Shown: positions 11,604-17,413 of the stretch, piece by piece
Layout of the letters: each line of letters starts with the position of its first letter
Position numbering within the stretch: position 1 is the first letter of the stretch
Assembly: GCA_947584105.1 (NCBI GenBank)
Contig: CANPWK010000007.1
Location: forward strand, 1 to 17,413
DNA length: 17,413 bases
Direction of reading: 5' to 3'
DNA from: an uncultured Bacilli bacterium
Lineage (GTDB): Bacteria; Bacillota_I; Bacilli_A; RF39; UBA660
Notes under the pieces: model-generated
The model's input: only the letters and a program-made list of their open reading frames with translations
Databases searched by the model: none
Told to the model about the DNA's origin: nothing
Translations under genes and position numbers: made by a program

Positions 11604-12256
11604 TGGAAAATTTAGAGATATATGACAAAGTAAAAGAAGTACCAAAAAATGCACAAAAAACTATTAATGCTGGTCGTTTAAAAGGTATGACAGATATTAA
11701 CCCACAATGGAGAATAGAAAAATTAACAGAAATATTTGGACCTGTTGGAATAGGTTGGTATACAAAAGAAACAAAAAGAGAATTTGTTACGGGTGCCAAT
11801 GATGAAATAATGTGTTTCGTTGATATTGAATTATATGTCAAAATTGATGGTGAATGGTCAAATCCTATTTATGGAACAGGTGGAAGTACATTTGTTGCAA
11901 AAGAAAGTAAAGGATTATATACAAGTGATGAAGTAGTCAAAATGGCTTATACTGATGCAATTAGTGTAGCTTGTAAACAATTAGGATTTGGAGCAGACAT
12001 TTATTGGAATAAGACTGACAGTAAGTATCAGCAAAGTACAATACCAACGCAAAAAACAGTTGCTAAACCAAAAATAGAATTAATGGATACAGGTCAACTT
12101 CAAGCAATTAGAATTTTACTTAACAAAAGTGAAGAAATAAAAAAGAAAACATATGAGAAATTGAAAATTCAACATTCAGAAGAATTACTAAAAAAATTAT
12201 CTAAAACACAAGCAACATCATTGATTAAGCAATTAAAAGAAAAAGTTGGTGAATAG
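11603..12256 (+). CDS. Rad52-like phage single-strand annealing protein
   Basis: The 217-residue protein uses a GTG start that overlaps the previous TAG, with GAGGTGA at 11592-11598. Segments KGMTDINPQWRIEKLTEIFG, GIGWYTKETKREFV, GTGGSTFVAKESKGLYTSDE and DAISVACKQLGFGADIYW match a phage family commonly annotated as Rad52/Erf-type recombinases. They anneal complementary single strands during recombination-dependent replication. The annealing core covers about 15-136. A linker with TIPTQKTVAKP and a helical C terminus (160-217) follow, where SSB contact often lies. The exonuclease-like gene one gene downstream and an SSB later in the operon support a two-component annealing system. The exact subfamily is not certain. 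Confidence 0.75.
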   Translation: MENLEIYDKVKEVPKNAQKTINAGRLKGMTDINPQWRIEKLTEIFGPVGIGWYTKETKREFVTGANDEIMCFVDIELYVKIDGEWSNPIYGTGGSTFVAKESKGLYTSDEVVKMAYTDAISVACKQLGFGADIYWNKTDSKYQQSTIPTQKTVAKPKIELMDTGQLQAIRILLNKSEEIKKKTYEKLKIQHSEELLKKLSKTQATSLIKQLKEKVGE

Positions 12257-12616
12257 ATGGATAAAGAAGAAATAAATATATTAAATTATTTAAAGCAATA
12301 TTTACAAGATAAAATCGATGGTGGTTACCACAAATTATTCTATGGAGAAAATGATTATGATTTTAAAACTATTGATGCAATTAATGCGATTGAAGAATTA
12401 CAACATCAATTAGAAGAAAAAGACAAAATCATTGATGAAATATTAAATCATCCCTTTTTTACAAACGACTGTCCATTATCATCAATAGATGATGAAAATA
12501 ATAAAATATTAAAGTTATGTGATTGTGATAATTGCGAAGACGATTACGAAAAATGTTGGTTAAAATATTTTGAAAATGAAACATTAAAAAGAGGCAAAAA
12601 TGAAAATAACAAATAA
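12257..12616 (+). CDS. Hypothetical phage protein with C-terminal cysteine cluster
   Basis: The 119-residue protein starts directly after the previous stop and overlaps the nuclease gene by 17 nt. It has a helical N terminus with a short coiled coil (IEELQHQLEEKDKIIDEIL), then LCDCDNCEDDYEKCWLKYFE near the C terminus. The CxCxxC-(x)6-C arrangement could hold a metal. It sits between the annealing protein and the nuclease, so a role in recombination is possible but unproven. Confidence 0.65.
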   Translation: MDKEEINILNYLKQYLQDKIDGGYHKLFYGENDYDFKTIDAINAIEELQHQLEEKDKIIDEILNHPFFTNDCPLSSIDDENNKILKLCDCDNCEDDYEKCWLKYFENETLKRGKNENNK

Positions 12617-13487
12617 GCTTAAATTACCGAAGCAACTAGTAGAACTTGTTAATAGTAATTACAAACCAACACCACATCAATACTCTTGTACAACAATATT
12701 AAAACCAACTAGACAAATTATTCTTGAAAGAAGATACGGCAATCAAATAGAGCAAGATGTATCTGATATGTGCTGGATGATCTTTGGAATTGCGGTACAT
12801 AGTGTTATTGAAAATTCACAAGAAGATAACGGACAATTCAAAGAAGAAAAATTAAAAGTAGATTTAGGAAAATATTGGGAAGAATTAAAAGGCTATTATT
12901 TAAGTGGTCGTTCTGACATGATTGACCTTATAAAAAAAATGATAATTGATTGGAAAACTTGTAGTGCTTGGAAAGTTATTTATAAAGATTTTGAAGATTG
13001 GCGAAAAGAAATGCTTATATATGCTTGGGCAGTAAAAGATATGGGATTTGATATTGATAAAGCAGAAGCAATAGCATTTATAAAAGACCACAATAAAACT
13101 AAATCAAAAACTGATTCACAATATCCGAAACTACCAATATGGATAGAAAAGTTTAAATTTAATAAAAAATCATTTAAAGAAATAGAACAATTTAAAAAAT
13201 ATGAAAATGCACCAGATGAAGAACTTCCAATGTGTACTGATGAAGAAAGATGGAAAGATTCAACTAAATATGCAGTAAAAAAGAAAGCAAATAAAACAGC
13301 ATCTAAATTACATGACTCATTAGAAGAGGCAGAAGAGCATTTGAAAAATTTGGAAGTAAATTATCCGAATATTTATGAAATAGAAGTAAGGGAAGGGACA
13401 GACAAGAAATGTTTAGAATATTGTTCTTGTTGTGAATTTTGCCCTTACTACAAAGAAAAATATATGAAGGGAGAAGAAAATGATTGA
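12600..13487 (+). CDS. PD-(D/E)XK exonuclease, Cas4/RecB-like, with cysteine cluster
   Basis: The 295-residue protein carries the RecB-family nuclease motifs: FGIAVHSVIE with H67, LSGRSDMID with D106, and IIDWKT with D117 and K119, then an EMLIYAWA helix. A lone cysteine at C30 and a C-terminal group KKCLEYCSCCEFCPYYKE (C271, C275, C281 in a C-x3-C-x5-C pattern) resemble the split iron-sulfur cluster of Cas4 and AddB. It would resect DNA ends 5' to 3' to supply the annealing protein. There are no cas genes or arrays nearby, so this is a phage recombination nuclease and not a CRISPR component. The start overlaps the previous ORF, and the stop overlaps the next ATG by 8 nt. Confidence 0.8.
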   Translation: MKITNKLKLPKQLVELVNSNYKPTPHQYSCTTILKPTRQIILERRYGNQIEQDVSDMCWMIFGIAVHSVIENSQEDNGQFKEEKLKVDLGKYWEELKGYYLSGRSDMIDLIKKMIIDWKTCSAWKVIYKDFEDWRKEMLIYAWAVKDMGFDIDKAEAIAFIKDHNKTKSKTDSQYPKLPIWIEKFKFNKKSFKEIEQFKKYENAPDEELPMCTDEERWKDSTKYAVKKKANKTASKLHDSLEEAEEHLKNLEVNYPNIYEIEVREGTDKKCLEYCSCCEFCPYYKEKYMKGEEND

Positions 13488-13734
13488 TACAGGAATTATA
13501 TTAAAAAATAAGTATATAGTAAAACAAATGCCTAAAACCAAAGGAAAAGGATTTGACACAGTTAAAGTGGGCGATGTTATAGAAATATCTTTAAAATTAA
13601 CACATTGTAGAAGTGGTGATAATGATTACTTGAGGGCATATTATCCAGAAATAAATGGAATTGCATGTGCAGGAATACCTTATATTCAATCACTTATTAA
13701 TCGTGGTATGGAATTAGAAGAGGTGCAACAATGA
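13480..13734 (+). CDS. Hypothetical protein, 84 residues
   Basis: The start lies within the end of the nuclease gene, with GGGAGAAG upstream. The protein is beta-rich: GIILKNKYIVKQMPKTKGKG, then VKVGDVIEISLKLTH, a DYLRAYYPEI segment and a helical end GMELEEVQQ. The VGD-I-I pattern suggests a small OB- or SH3-like barrel. The stop overlaps the next start (ATGA). No function assigned. Confidence 0.6.
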   Translation: MIDTGIILKNKYIVKQMPKTKGKGFDTVKVGDVIEISLKLTHCRSGDNDYLRAYYPEINGIACAGIPYIQSLINRGMELEEVQQ

Positions 13735-14906
13735 AAAAGTATGAATTAAGTTTATCACGAAATTATGTATCTAGTTGGGGTATAGAAGAAGCAATTAGAG
13801 AATTATTACAAAATGCTAAAGATAGTGATGGAGAAGAACAAATTGATATTGATAAACGAAATGGGACTATTTCTATTACAAATAAAAACACATCAATACC
13901 TAGTTCTACATTACTTCTTGGCAATACATCTAAAAAGGATGATTTAGATAAAATAGGTCAATTTGGAGAGGGATACAAACTGGCAATTCTTGTATTATTA
14001 CGAGAAGGTAAAGATGTATCAATTCAAAATGGTAACAAACTATGGGAACCAAGTTTTGAATATTCTGATAACTTTGATTGTGAGGTATTATGTATTAATG
14101 AAATTGATAGTTGTGGCGATGATTTAGTATTTGAAATATCAAGATTTAGTGGCTGTGAATTAACAAATCTAGAAAATGAATTTTTAGGAATAAATGGACA
14201 ATCCTATAATTCAATACAAACAAGTTATGGTGAAATATTGACAGATTCACAATTCAAAGGAAAAGTATTTGTTGAGGGATTACCTGTCTATGAAGATGAT
14301 AATTTTGAATATGGATATAATTTCGATGCTAGATATGTAAACCTTGATAGGGATAGAAAGTCAATTAACATTTATGAATTAAAAAGATTAACAGCTTTAT
14401 CTGTAGCATGTTGTGTTGATAACTTTTCATTTGTTGATGAAGTAATTGATGGAAAAGGTCGAGATGGAGAATATCTTAAAGACAAAAATGTTGAATTTGA
14501 TGTTGAATTTAAAGAAAAATATGCAGAACATCTTAAAGAAAGATTTGACATCAAAGAAGATGATATTGTAGTAAACGACAGTAGTTCTGAATTAATGGAA
14601 TATGTTGCAAGAGAAACTAACAAAGCAATTAAAACTGTACCTAAAAAGATATATGCTGACATTTTAAATGAAACATTATCTTATTCGTCAAGTATTATTG
14701 AAAAAGTAAAAACAGCTAAGGATAATCGAGATTCATTGAAAGATGCTTGGTATGAATACGATTATAGCAATTATAAAGACTTTAAAGAATGGTTTGATAA
14801 ATATAAAAGTCAGCTAAGTGATGATGCACAAACTGAATTTAGAGAAAAAATGAAACCATTAGAACCATCAGGATTTGAATTAATTGAAAACGATGTATGG
14901 GAATAG
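13731..14906 (+). CDS. GHKL (Hsp90/MutL-like) ATPase of phage origin
   Basis: The 391-residue protein shows a Bergerat ATP-binding fold. The N box is AIRELLQNAKDSDG with E24, N28 and D31. The glycine box is IGQFGEGYKLA (75-85), followed by a helical lid. The middle box that normally reads DxGxG and contacts adenine is replaced by ITNKNTSIP (49-57), so the usual aspartate is absent. LLLGNTSKKDD follows, as in Hsp90-like proteins. A second alpha/beta domain contains VFVEGLPVYEDD and VNLDRDRKS (203-211), and the last 130 residues are acidic and helical. I recall related ATP-binding proteins in other phages, but no function is established. It sits between recombination and SSB genes and overlaps its upstream neighbour. 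Confidence 0.75.
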   Translation: MKKYELSLSRNYVSSWGIEEAIRELLQNAKDSDGEEQIDIDKRNGTISITNKNTSIPSSTLLLGNTSKKDDLDKIGQFGEGYKLAILVLLREGKDVSIQNGNKLWEPSFEYSDNFDCEVLCINEIDSCGDDLVFEISRFSGCELTNLENEFLGINGQSYNSIQTSYGEILTDSQFKGKVFVEGLPVYEDDNFEYGYNFDARYVNLDRDRKSINIYELKRLTALSVACCVDNFSFVDEVIDGKGRDGEYLKDKNVEFDVEFKEKYAEHLKERFDIKEDDIVVNDSSSELMEYVARETNKAIKTVPKKIYADILNETLSYSSSIIEKVKTAKDNRDSLKDAWYEYDYSNYKDFKEWFDKYKSQLSDDAQTEFREKMKPLEPSGFELIENDVWE

Positions 14907-14916
14907 GGGTGAATAG

Positions 14917-15813
14917 ATGTCGAAATTTAAAGTAGGAGATAGAGTAAAAACTAAATTTGGAATTGGAAAAATAGTAGAAATAAACAAAGAAACTTTATGC
15001 CCATATCTTGTTTACCATGACAGTTGGAATCAAGGACATAATGGAAATGGTTATTCTAAAAAAGAATATTCAGGAAATCATTGTTGCTGGTTTGAAGAAT
15101 ATGAACTTAAATTAGTAGAACCAGCAACGACATCAGAAATAAATATAAATTCTAGTGGAATAAAACTTACATGTGATGATTTACAAACGAAAAAATTAAT
15201 TATAGATAGAAACCAAGAATTATACGATTGGTGGGAAGCATTGAAAAAAGCCAAAATGTTCCCAAATCAAGAAAATTATAAAAATTGGTTTATGGGGATA
15301 TGGGAAAAGGATAACCCAATTATAGGAAAGAAAGAAGGAAATGATATGATAGAAAGTTTAAATTTAGTATATTTATATGCTAGTAAGCAAAAAGAAATAA
15401 TTAATAATAAATATTCAAAAATGATAGAAGATATTAGAAATAAAAGTTCTATAAAAGAACAATATGACAAAATTACTCAAAATTGTATTAATGAATTAAA
15501 TAATTTATTTACTTCACAATTTAGTGATGAAGAACGTGAAGAGCTTAAAGAAACAATATCTGGTGGTAGTGATTTAAATAAAGAAATGAAAAGAAAAACT
15601 TCTTGTTATGAGTTTGGTTATTATATTGATACAAATTATGTTAATGAAGACATAAAGGAATTGCAAGAGAAATGTGAAAACGAATTAAAAGAATTAGATA
15701 GTTTAATGAAAACAGTAAAGGCTCACGTTGGTATTGCTAAAACTAAAGAAGAAGTAGAAGAAATACTAACTAGATATGAAATTTTAGATAAGAAAGGTAA
15801 GTTGAAGATATAA
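14917..15813 (+). CDS. Unknown protein: SH3/KOW-like N terminus plus long helical region
   Basis: Residues 1-68 form a beta-barrel-like module: FKVGDRVKTKFGIGKIVEI, a segment with HDSWNQGHNGNGYS, then NHCCWFEEYELKLVE. Residues about 85-298 are largely helical, with charged heptads near 140-195 and 235-290 that could form coiled coils. GGGGTGA upstream fixes the ATG. The stop overlaps the HNH start as TAATG. No function is recognised; nucleic acid or protein binding by the N-terminal module is a guess. Confidence 0.65.
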   Translation: MSKFKVGDRVKTKFGIGKIVEINKETLCPYLVYHDSWNQGHNGNGYSKKEYSGNHCCWFEEYELKLVEPATTSEININSSGIKLTCDDLQTKKLIIDRNQELYDWWEALKKAKMFPNQENYKNWFMGIWEKDNPIIGKKEGNDMIESLNLVYLYASKQKEIINNKYSKMIEDIRNKSSIKEQYDKITQNCINELNNLFTSQFSDEEREELKETISGGSDLNKEMKRKTSCYEFGYYIDTNYVNEDIKELQEKCENELKELDSLMKTVKAHVGIAKTKEEVEEILTRYEILDKKGKLKI

Positions 15814-16349
15814 TGTCCAGAAATATGAGACAACCGTCGGAATCGGAATTAAAACAATATTATTTAATAGAAAAAATGACAATATCCGAAATATCAAAAA
15901 TTTTAAATATGGCACAAGGAAAAATATATAATTTTTTAAAAAAGTATGATATTCCAACAAGAAATCACAGAGAAACTGGAATGAAAGGGAAACATTTAAC
16001 AGAAGAACACAAAAAGATTATAAGCATGACTCACAAGGGTAAAAAATGGTCCGAAGAAACATTAGAAAAACAAAAAATTGCCCAAAACAAAGGGATAGGA
16101 AGAAAAGAATTACATAATGGATATGTTAGAATATATTTTCCATCTCACCCAAAAAGTGATAAAAGAGGATGGATATTAGAACATGATTTAATTATGGAAT
16201 GTAACATTGGTAGATGGCTTAATAAAGATGAGGTAGTTCACCACAAGAATGGAATAAAAGATGATAATAGACTTGAAAATTTAGAACTTATGAAAAGAAG
16301 TGAACATACGAAATTGCATATGAAAAAGAAAGAGGTGATGACTTATTAA
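15813..16349 (+). CDS. HNH homing-type endonuclease
   Basis: The 178-residue protein has an N-terminal helix-turn-helix (about 20-50, MTISEISKILNMAQGKIYNF). NUMOD3-like repeats follow, GMKGKHLTEEHKKIISMTHK and GKKWSEETLEKQKIA (56-90), then an HNH_3 domain with EHDLIMECNIGRWL and VVHHKNGIKDDNRLENLELM (141-160, H143, H144, N152) and HTKLH. This is the layout of free-standing phage homing endonucleases, whose tail modules bind DNA and whose HNH part nicks or cuts. It is fitted between two genes with one-base overlap upstream (TAATG) and a three-base overlap with the proposed ATT start of ssb downstream. There is no sign of flanking intron structure. Confidence 0.85.
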   Translation: MSRNMRQPSESELKQYYLIEKMTISEISKILNMAQGKIYNFLKKYDIPTRNHRETGMKGKHLTEEHKKIISMTHKGKKWSEETLEKQKIAQNKGIGRKELHNGYVRIYFPSHPKSDKRGWILEHDLIMECNIGRWLNKDEVVHHKNGIKDDNRLENLELMKRSEHTKLHMKKKEVMTY

Positions 16350-16743
16350 TAAGTTTATTGGAATTGGGCGTATTAGTACTAATTTAGAGCTAAGACAAAC
16401 AACTAATGGAAAATCAGTAGTTAAATTTAATTTAGCAATTAATCGATATAGTGATGGCGTAGATTTTATACCTGTTCAAGTTTGGGGAGTACAAGCTGAA
16501 AATTTAGTACAATATCAACAAAAAGGGAATCAACTTGCTGTAGAAGGGTCTATTAGAATTGACTGTTATGAAGATAGTGAAGGTAATAATAGGTATTCTA
16601 CTTATGTATTAGCGCAAAATATTCAATTTTTAGATAAGAAACCTATAAGCAACAATACCGAAGAAGAACAAACATCCCAAACATCAGATCCATTTGAAGA
16701 ATTTGGTGAACAAGTATCTATCGATGATAACTTCTTAGATTAA
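16345..16743 (+). CDS. ssb: Single-stranded DNA-binding protein, apparent ATT start
   Basis: The frame encodes 132 residues beginning NKFIGIGRISTNLELRQTTN after the start codon. It continues with KSVVKFNLAINR, FIPVQVWGVQAENLVQY, an AVEGSIRIDCYEDSEG strand and VLAQNIQFLDKK, a complete OB-fold SSB. A Gln/Thr/Glu-rich linker leads to the acidic tip IDDNFLD, which would bind partner proteins. The frame contains no ATG, GTG or TTG. The codon before AAT-AAG (the universal MNK start of SSBs) is ATT at 16345, and a stop precedes it two codons earlier. A strong site GAGGTGAT (16332-16339) is spaced correctly. Thus ATT appears to be the initiator, as in infC. It overlaps the HNH stop codon and would be missed by usual gene finders. 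Confidence 0.85.
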   Translation: MNKFIGIGRISTNLELRQTTNGKSVVKFNLAINRYSDGVDFIPVQVWGVQAENLVQYQQKGNQLAVEGSIRIDCYEDSEGNNRYSTYVLAQNIQFLDKKPISNNTEEEQTSQTSDPFEEFGEQVSIDDNFLD

Positions 16744-16755
16744 AAAGGTGAATTT

Positions 16756-17121
16756 ATGGAGGGAGAACAAAATATTATATGTATAAAATATATAAATGAT
16801 TTGGAATTAGAAATCAAAATATTAGAAGACATAAAACAAAATTCTAAATGTGATATAGTTGAAGTAGAAAATCAAATACTTGATAGAAAATTGTTGTTAG
16901 AAAAATGTAAAGAAAATTTGTCAAAGTTTTCAAAAAATAAAATATGTTATAGGCTTTATTTAAATATTTTAAATGGCATGACACCTAGTAAAGCAGTAGA
17001 AAAAGTTGCGGAAGAAAATTTGATAAATGGTATTAAACCGACAGATTTTACACATATTTGGAAAAAATATTATCAAAAAGTAAAAAAAGTGATAAACACC
17101 AAAGAAAACACAATAAAATAA
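16756..17121 (+). CDS. Putative helix-turn-helix regulator, 121 residues
   Basis: AAGGTGA upstream supports the ATG. Residues 12-60 form a charged coiled-coil-like helix. Residues 64-108 (YRLYLNILNGMTPSKAVEKV, then a TDFTHIWKKYYQKVKK helix) look like a sigma-like helix-turn-helix. The combination, and its place as the last gene of the early operon just before tRNAs, resemble late-gene activators of the ArpU/RinA type. That identity is an inference from layout. Confidence 0.55.
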   Translation: MEGEQNIICIKYINDLELEIKILEDIKQNSKCDIVEVENQILDRKLLLEKCKENLSKFSKNKICYRLYLNILNGMTPSKAVEKVAEENLINGIKPTDFTHIWKKYYQKVKKVINTKENTIK

Positions 17122-17137
17122 GTGATATATTATAATT

Positions 17138-17173
17138 GAGAGAAGTATTTAGACCTCCTTTCGTATTTCTCTC
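17138..17173 (+). other. Hairpin with anti-Shine-Dalgarno loop before the tRNAs
   Basis: GAGAGAAGTAT (17138-17148) pairs with GTATTTCTCTC (17163-17173), 11 bp including two G-U pairs. The 14-nt loop ends with ACCTCCTTTC (17153-17162), the sequence of the 16S rRNA 3' tail. A TATAAT at 17131-17136 lies just upstream without a clear -35. The T content after the stem is too low for a good terminator. Confidence 0.5.
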
Positions 17174-17179
17174 TTACAT

Positions 17180-17254
17180 TGCTCTCTAGCCAAATGGTAA
17201 GGCAATAGGCTTTGAACCTATGATGTCCTAGTTCGAATCTAGGGAGAGCGACCA
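17180..17254 (+). tRNA. tRNA-Gln (TTG), CCA encoded
   Basis: The cloverleaf has acceptor stem TGCTCTC/GAGAGCG with a T-G first pair (weak 1-72 pairs are typical of tRNA-Gln). The D stem is GCC/GGC and the anticodon stem ATAGG/CCTAT carries loop CTTTGAA (anticodon TTG). The T stem is CCTAG/CTAGG with TTCGAAT, and discriminator A is followed by CCA. It lies within the element, so it is probably element-borne. Confidence 0.92.
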
Positions 17255-17259
17255 AACAT

Positions 17260-17336
17260 AGCTGACGAGTGAAACGGATTATCACGACAGGCTCATACCC
17301 TGTAAATAATGGGTTCGACTCCCATGTCAGCAACCA
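17260..17336 (+). tRNA. tRNA with CAT anticodon (Met, or Ile2 if modified), CCA encoded
   Basis: The D stem is GTGA/TCAC and the anticodon stem ACAGG/CCTGT carries loop CTCATAC. The T stem is ATGGG/CCCAT with TTCGACT. Acceptor bases 2-7 GCTGAC pair with GTCAGC, while position 1 (A17260) faces A17332, a mismatch. Position 8 is G instead of the near-universal T. The anticodon stem lacks the three G-C pairs of initiators, so an elongator Met or a lysidine-modified Ile2 is more likely. Confidence 0.85.
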
Positions 17337-17343
17337 TTTATTT

Positions 17344-17385
17344 GAGAGAATATTAGTTGGTAGTATGCTGGATAATATATTTCTC
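17344..17385 (+). other. Second hairpin after the tRNAs
   Basis: GAGAGAATATTA (17344-17355) pairs with TAATATATTTCTC (17373-17385), 12 pairs with one G-U and one bulged A. Its 5' arm resembles that of the hairpin at 17138 (GAGAGAA, TATT, AG), so the tRNA pair is flanked by two related hairpins. The remaining bases to the window edge show no gene. Confidence 0.4.
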
Positions 17386-17413
17386 TGAAAATGAGTAGTC
17401 AAATTATTAAGAC

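Noticed and set aside
12600..13487. Cas4 of a CRISPR system
   Set aside because: No other cas genes or repeat arrays are present, and the setting is a phage recombination operon.
17130..17402. A 90-codon minus-strand ORF across the tRNA region
   Set aside because: It is the antisense of the two tRNA genes; stretches such as LPRFELG are a well-known artefact of translating tRNA complements.
1..17413. TGA read as tryptophan (Mycoplasma-type code)
   Set aside because: TGA ends several well-defined genes with proper overlaps, and conserved tryptophans are TGG.

Overview
The window is very AT-rich and uses standard bacterial signals: TAA, TAG and TGA all act as stops, tryptophan is TGG, Shine-Dalgarno sites are AGGAGG or GAGGTGAT type, and promoters fit sigma-70/sigma-A with 17-bp spacers. 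The housekeeping genes (RNase J, Ffh, TK1-type thymidine kinase, VanY-like and DacA-like carboxypeptidases, a UvsE fragment) point to a low-GC Firmicute, plausibly an uncultured member of the Bacilli/Erysipelotrichia side. That placement is inference from gene content and composition only.

Positions 1-6124 are chromosomal backbone: the 3' end of uvsE, rnjA on the minus strand, then ffh-tdk, vanY-like and dacA-like genes on the plus strand, ending with tRNA-Gly(GCC). From about 6125 to the right edge lies a temperate phage or phage-like element. Its tyrosine integrase gene abuts the 3' end of tRNA-Gly, so the left attachment site is probably there. The right end is outside the window.

Element layout: integrase (minus); a short solitary transcription unit with a 31-residue ORF; a 264-nt predicted structured RNA with its own promoter, a 5'/3' closing stem, a hidden ribosome-binding site and a 43-residue ORF; a CI-like repressor (minus); a switch region with a strong rightward promoter, two paralogous minus-strand peptides (32 and 35 residues) under their own strong leftward promoter, and operator-like palindromes; a Cro-like gene; then a tightly overlapping plus-strand early operon. 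The operon encodes a replisome organizer with iterons inside its gene, several small unknown proteins, an ASCH protein, a Rad52-like single-strand annealing protein, a Cas4/RecB-like nuclease with a cysteine cluster, a GHKL ATPase, a KOW/SH3-like protein, an HNH endonuclease, SSB (apparently starting with ATT) and a helix-turn-helix protein. It is followed by tRNA-Gln, tRNA-Met and two similar hairpins.

The early operon makes sense as replication plus recombination: initiator and origin, annealing protein, exonuclease and SSB. The most unusual content is in 7400-9130, where short peptide genes with structured leaders surround the lysogeny switch in a way that resembles type I toxin or riboregulated modules but matches no family I recognise.
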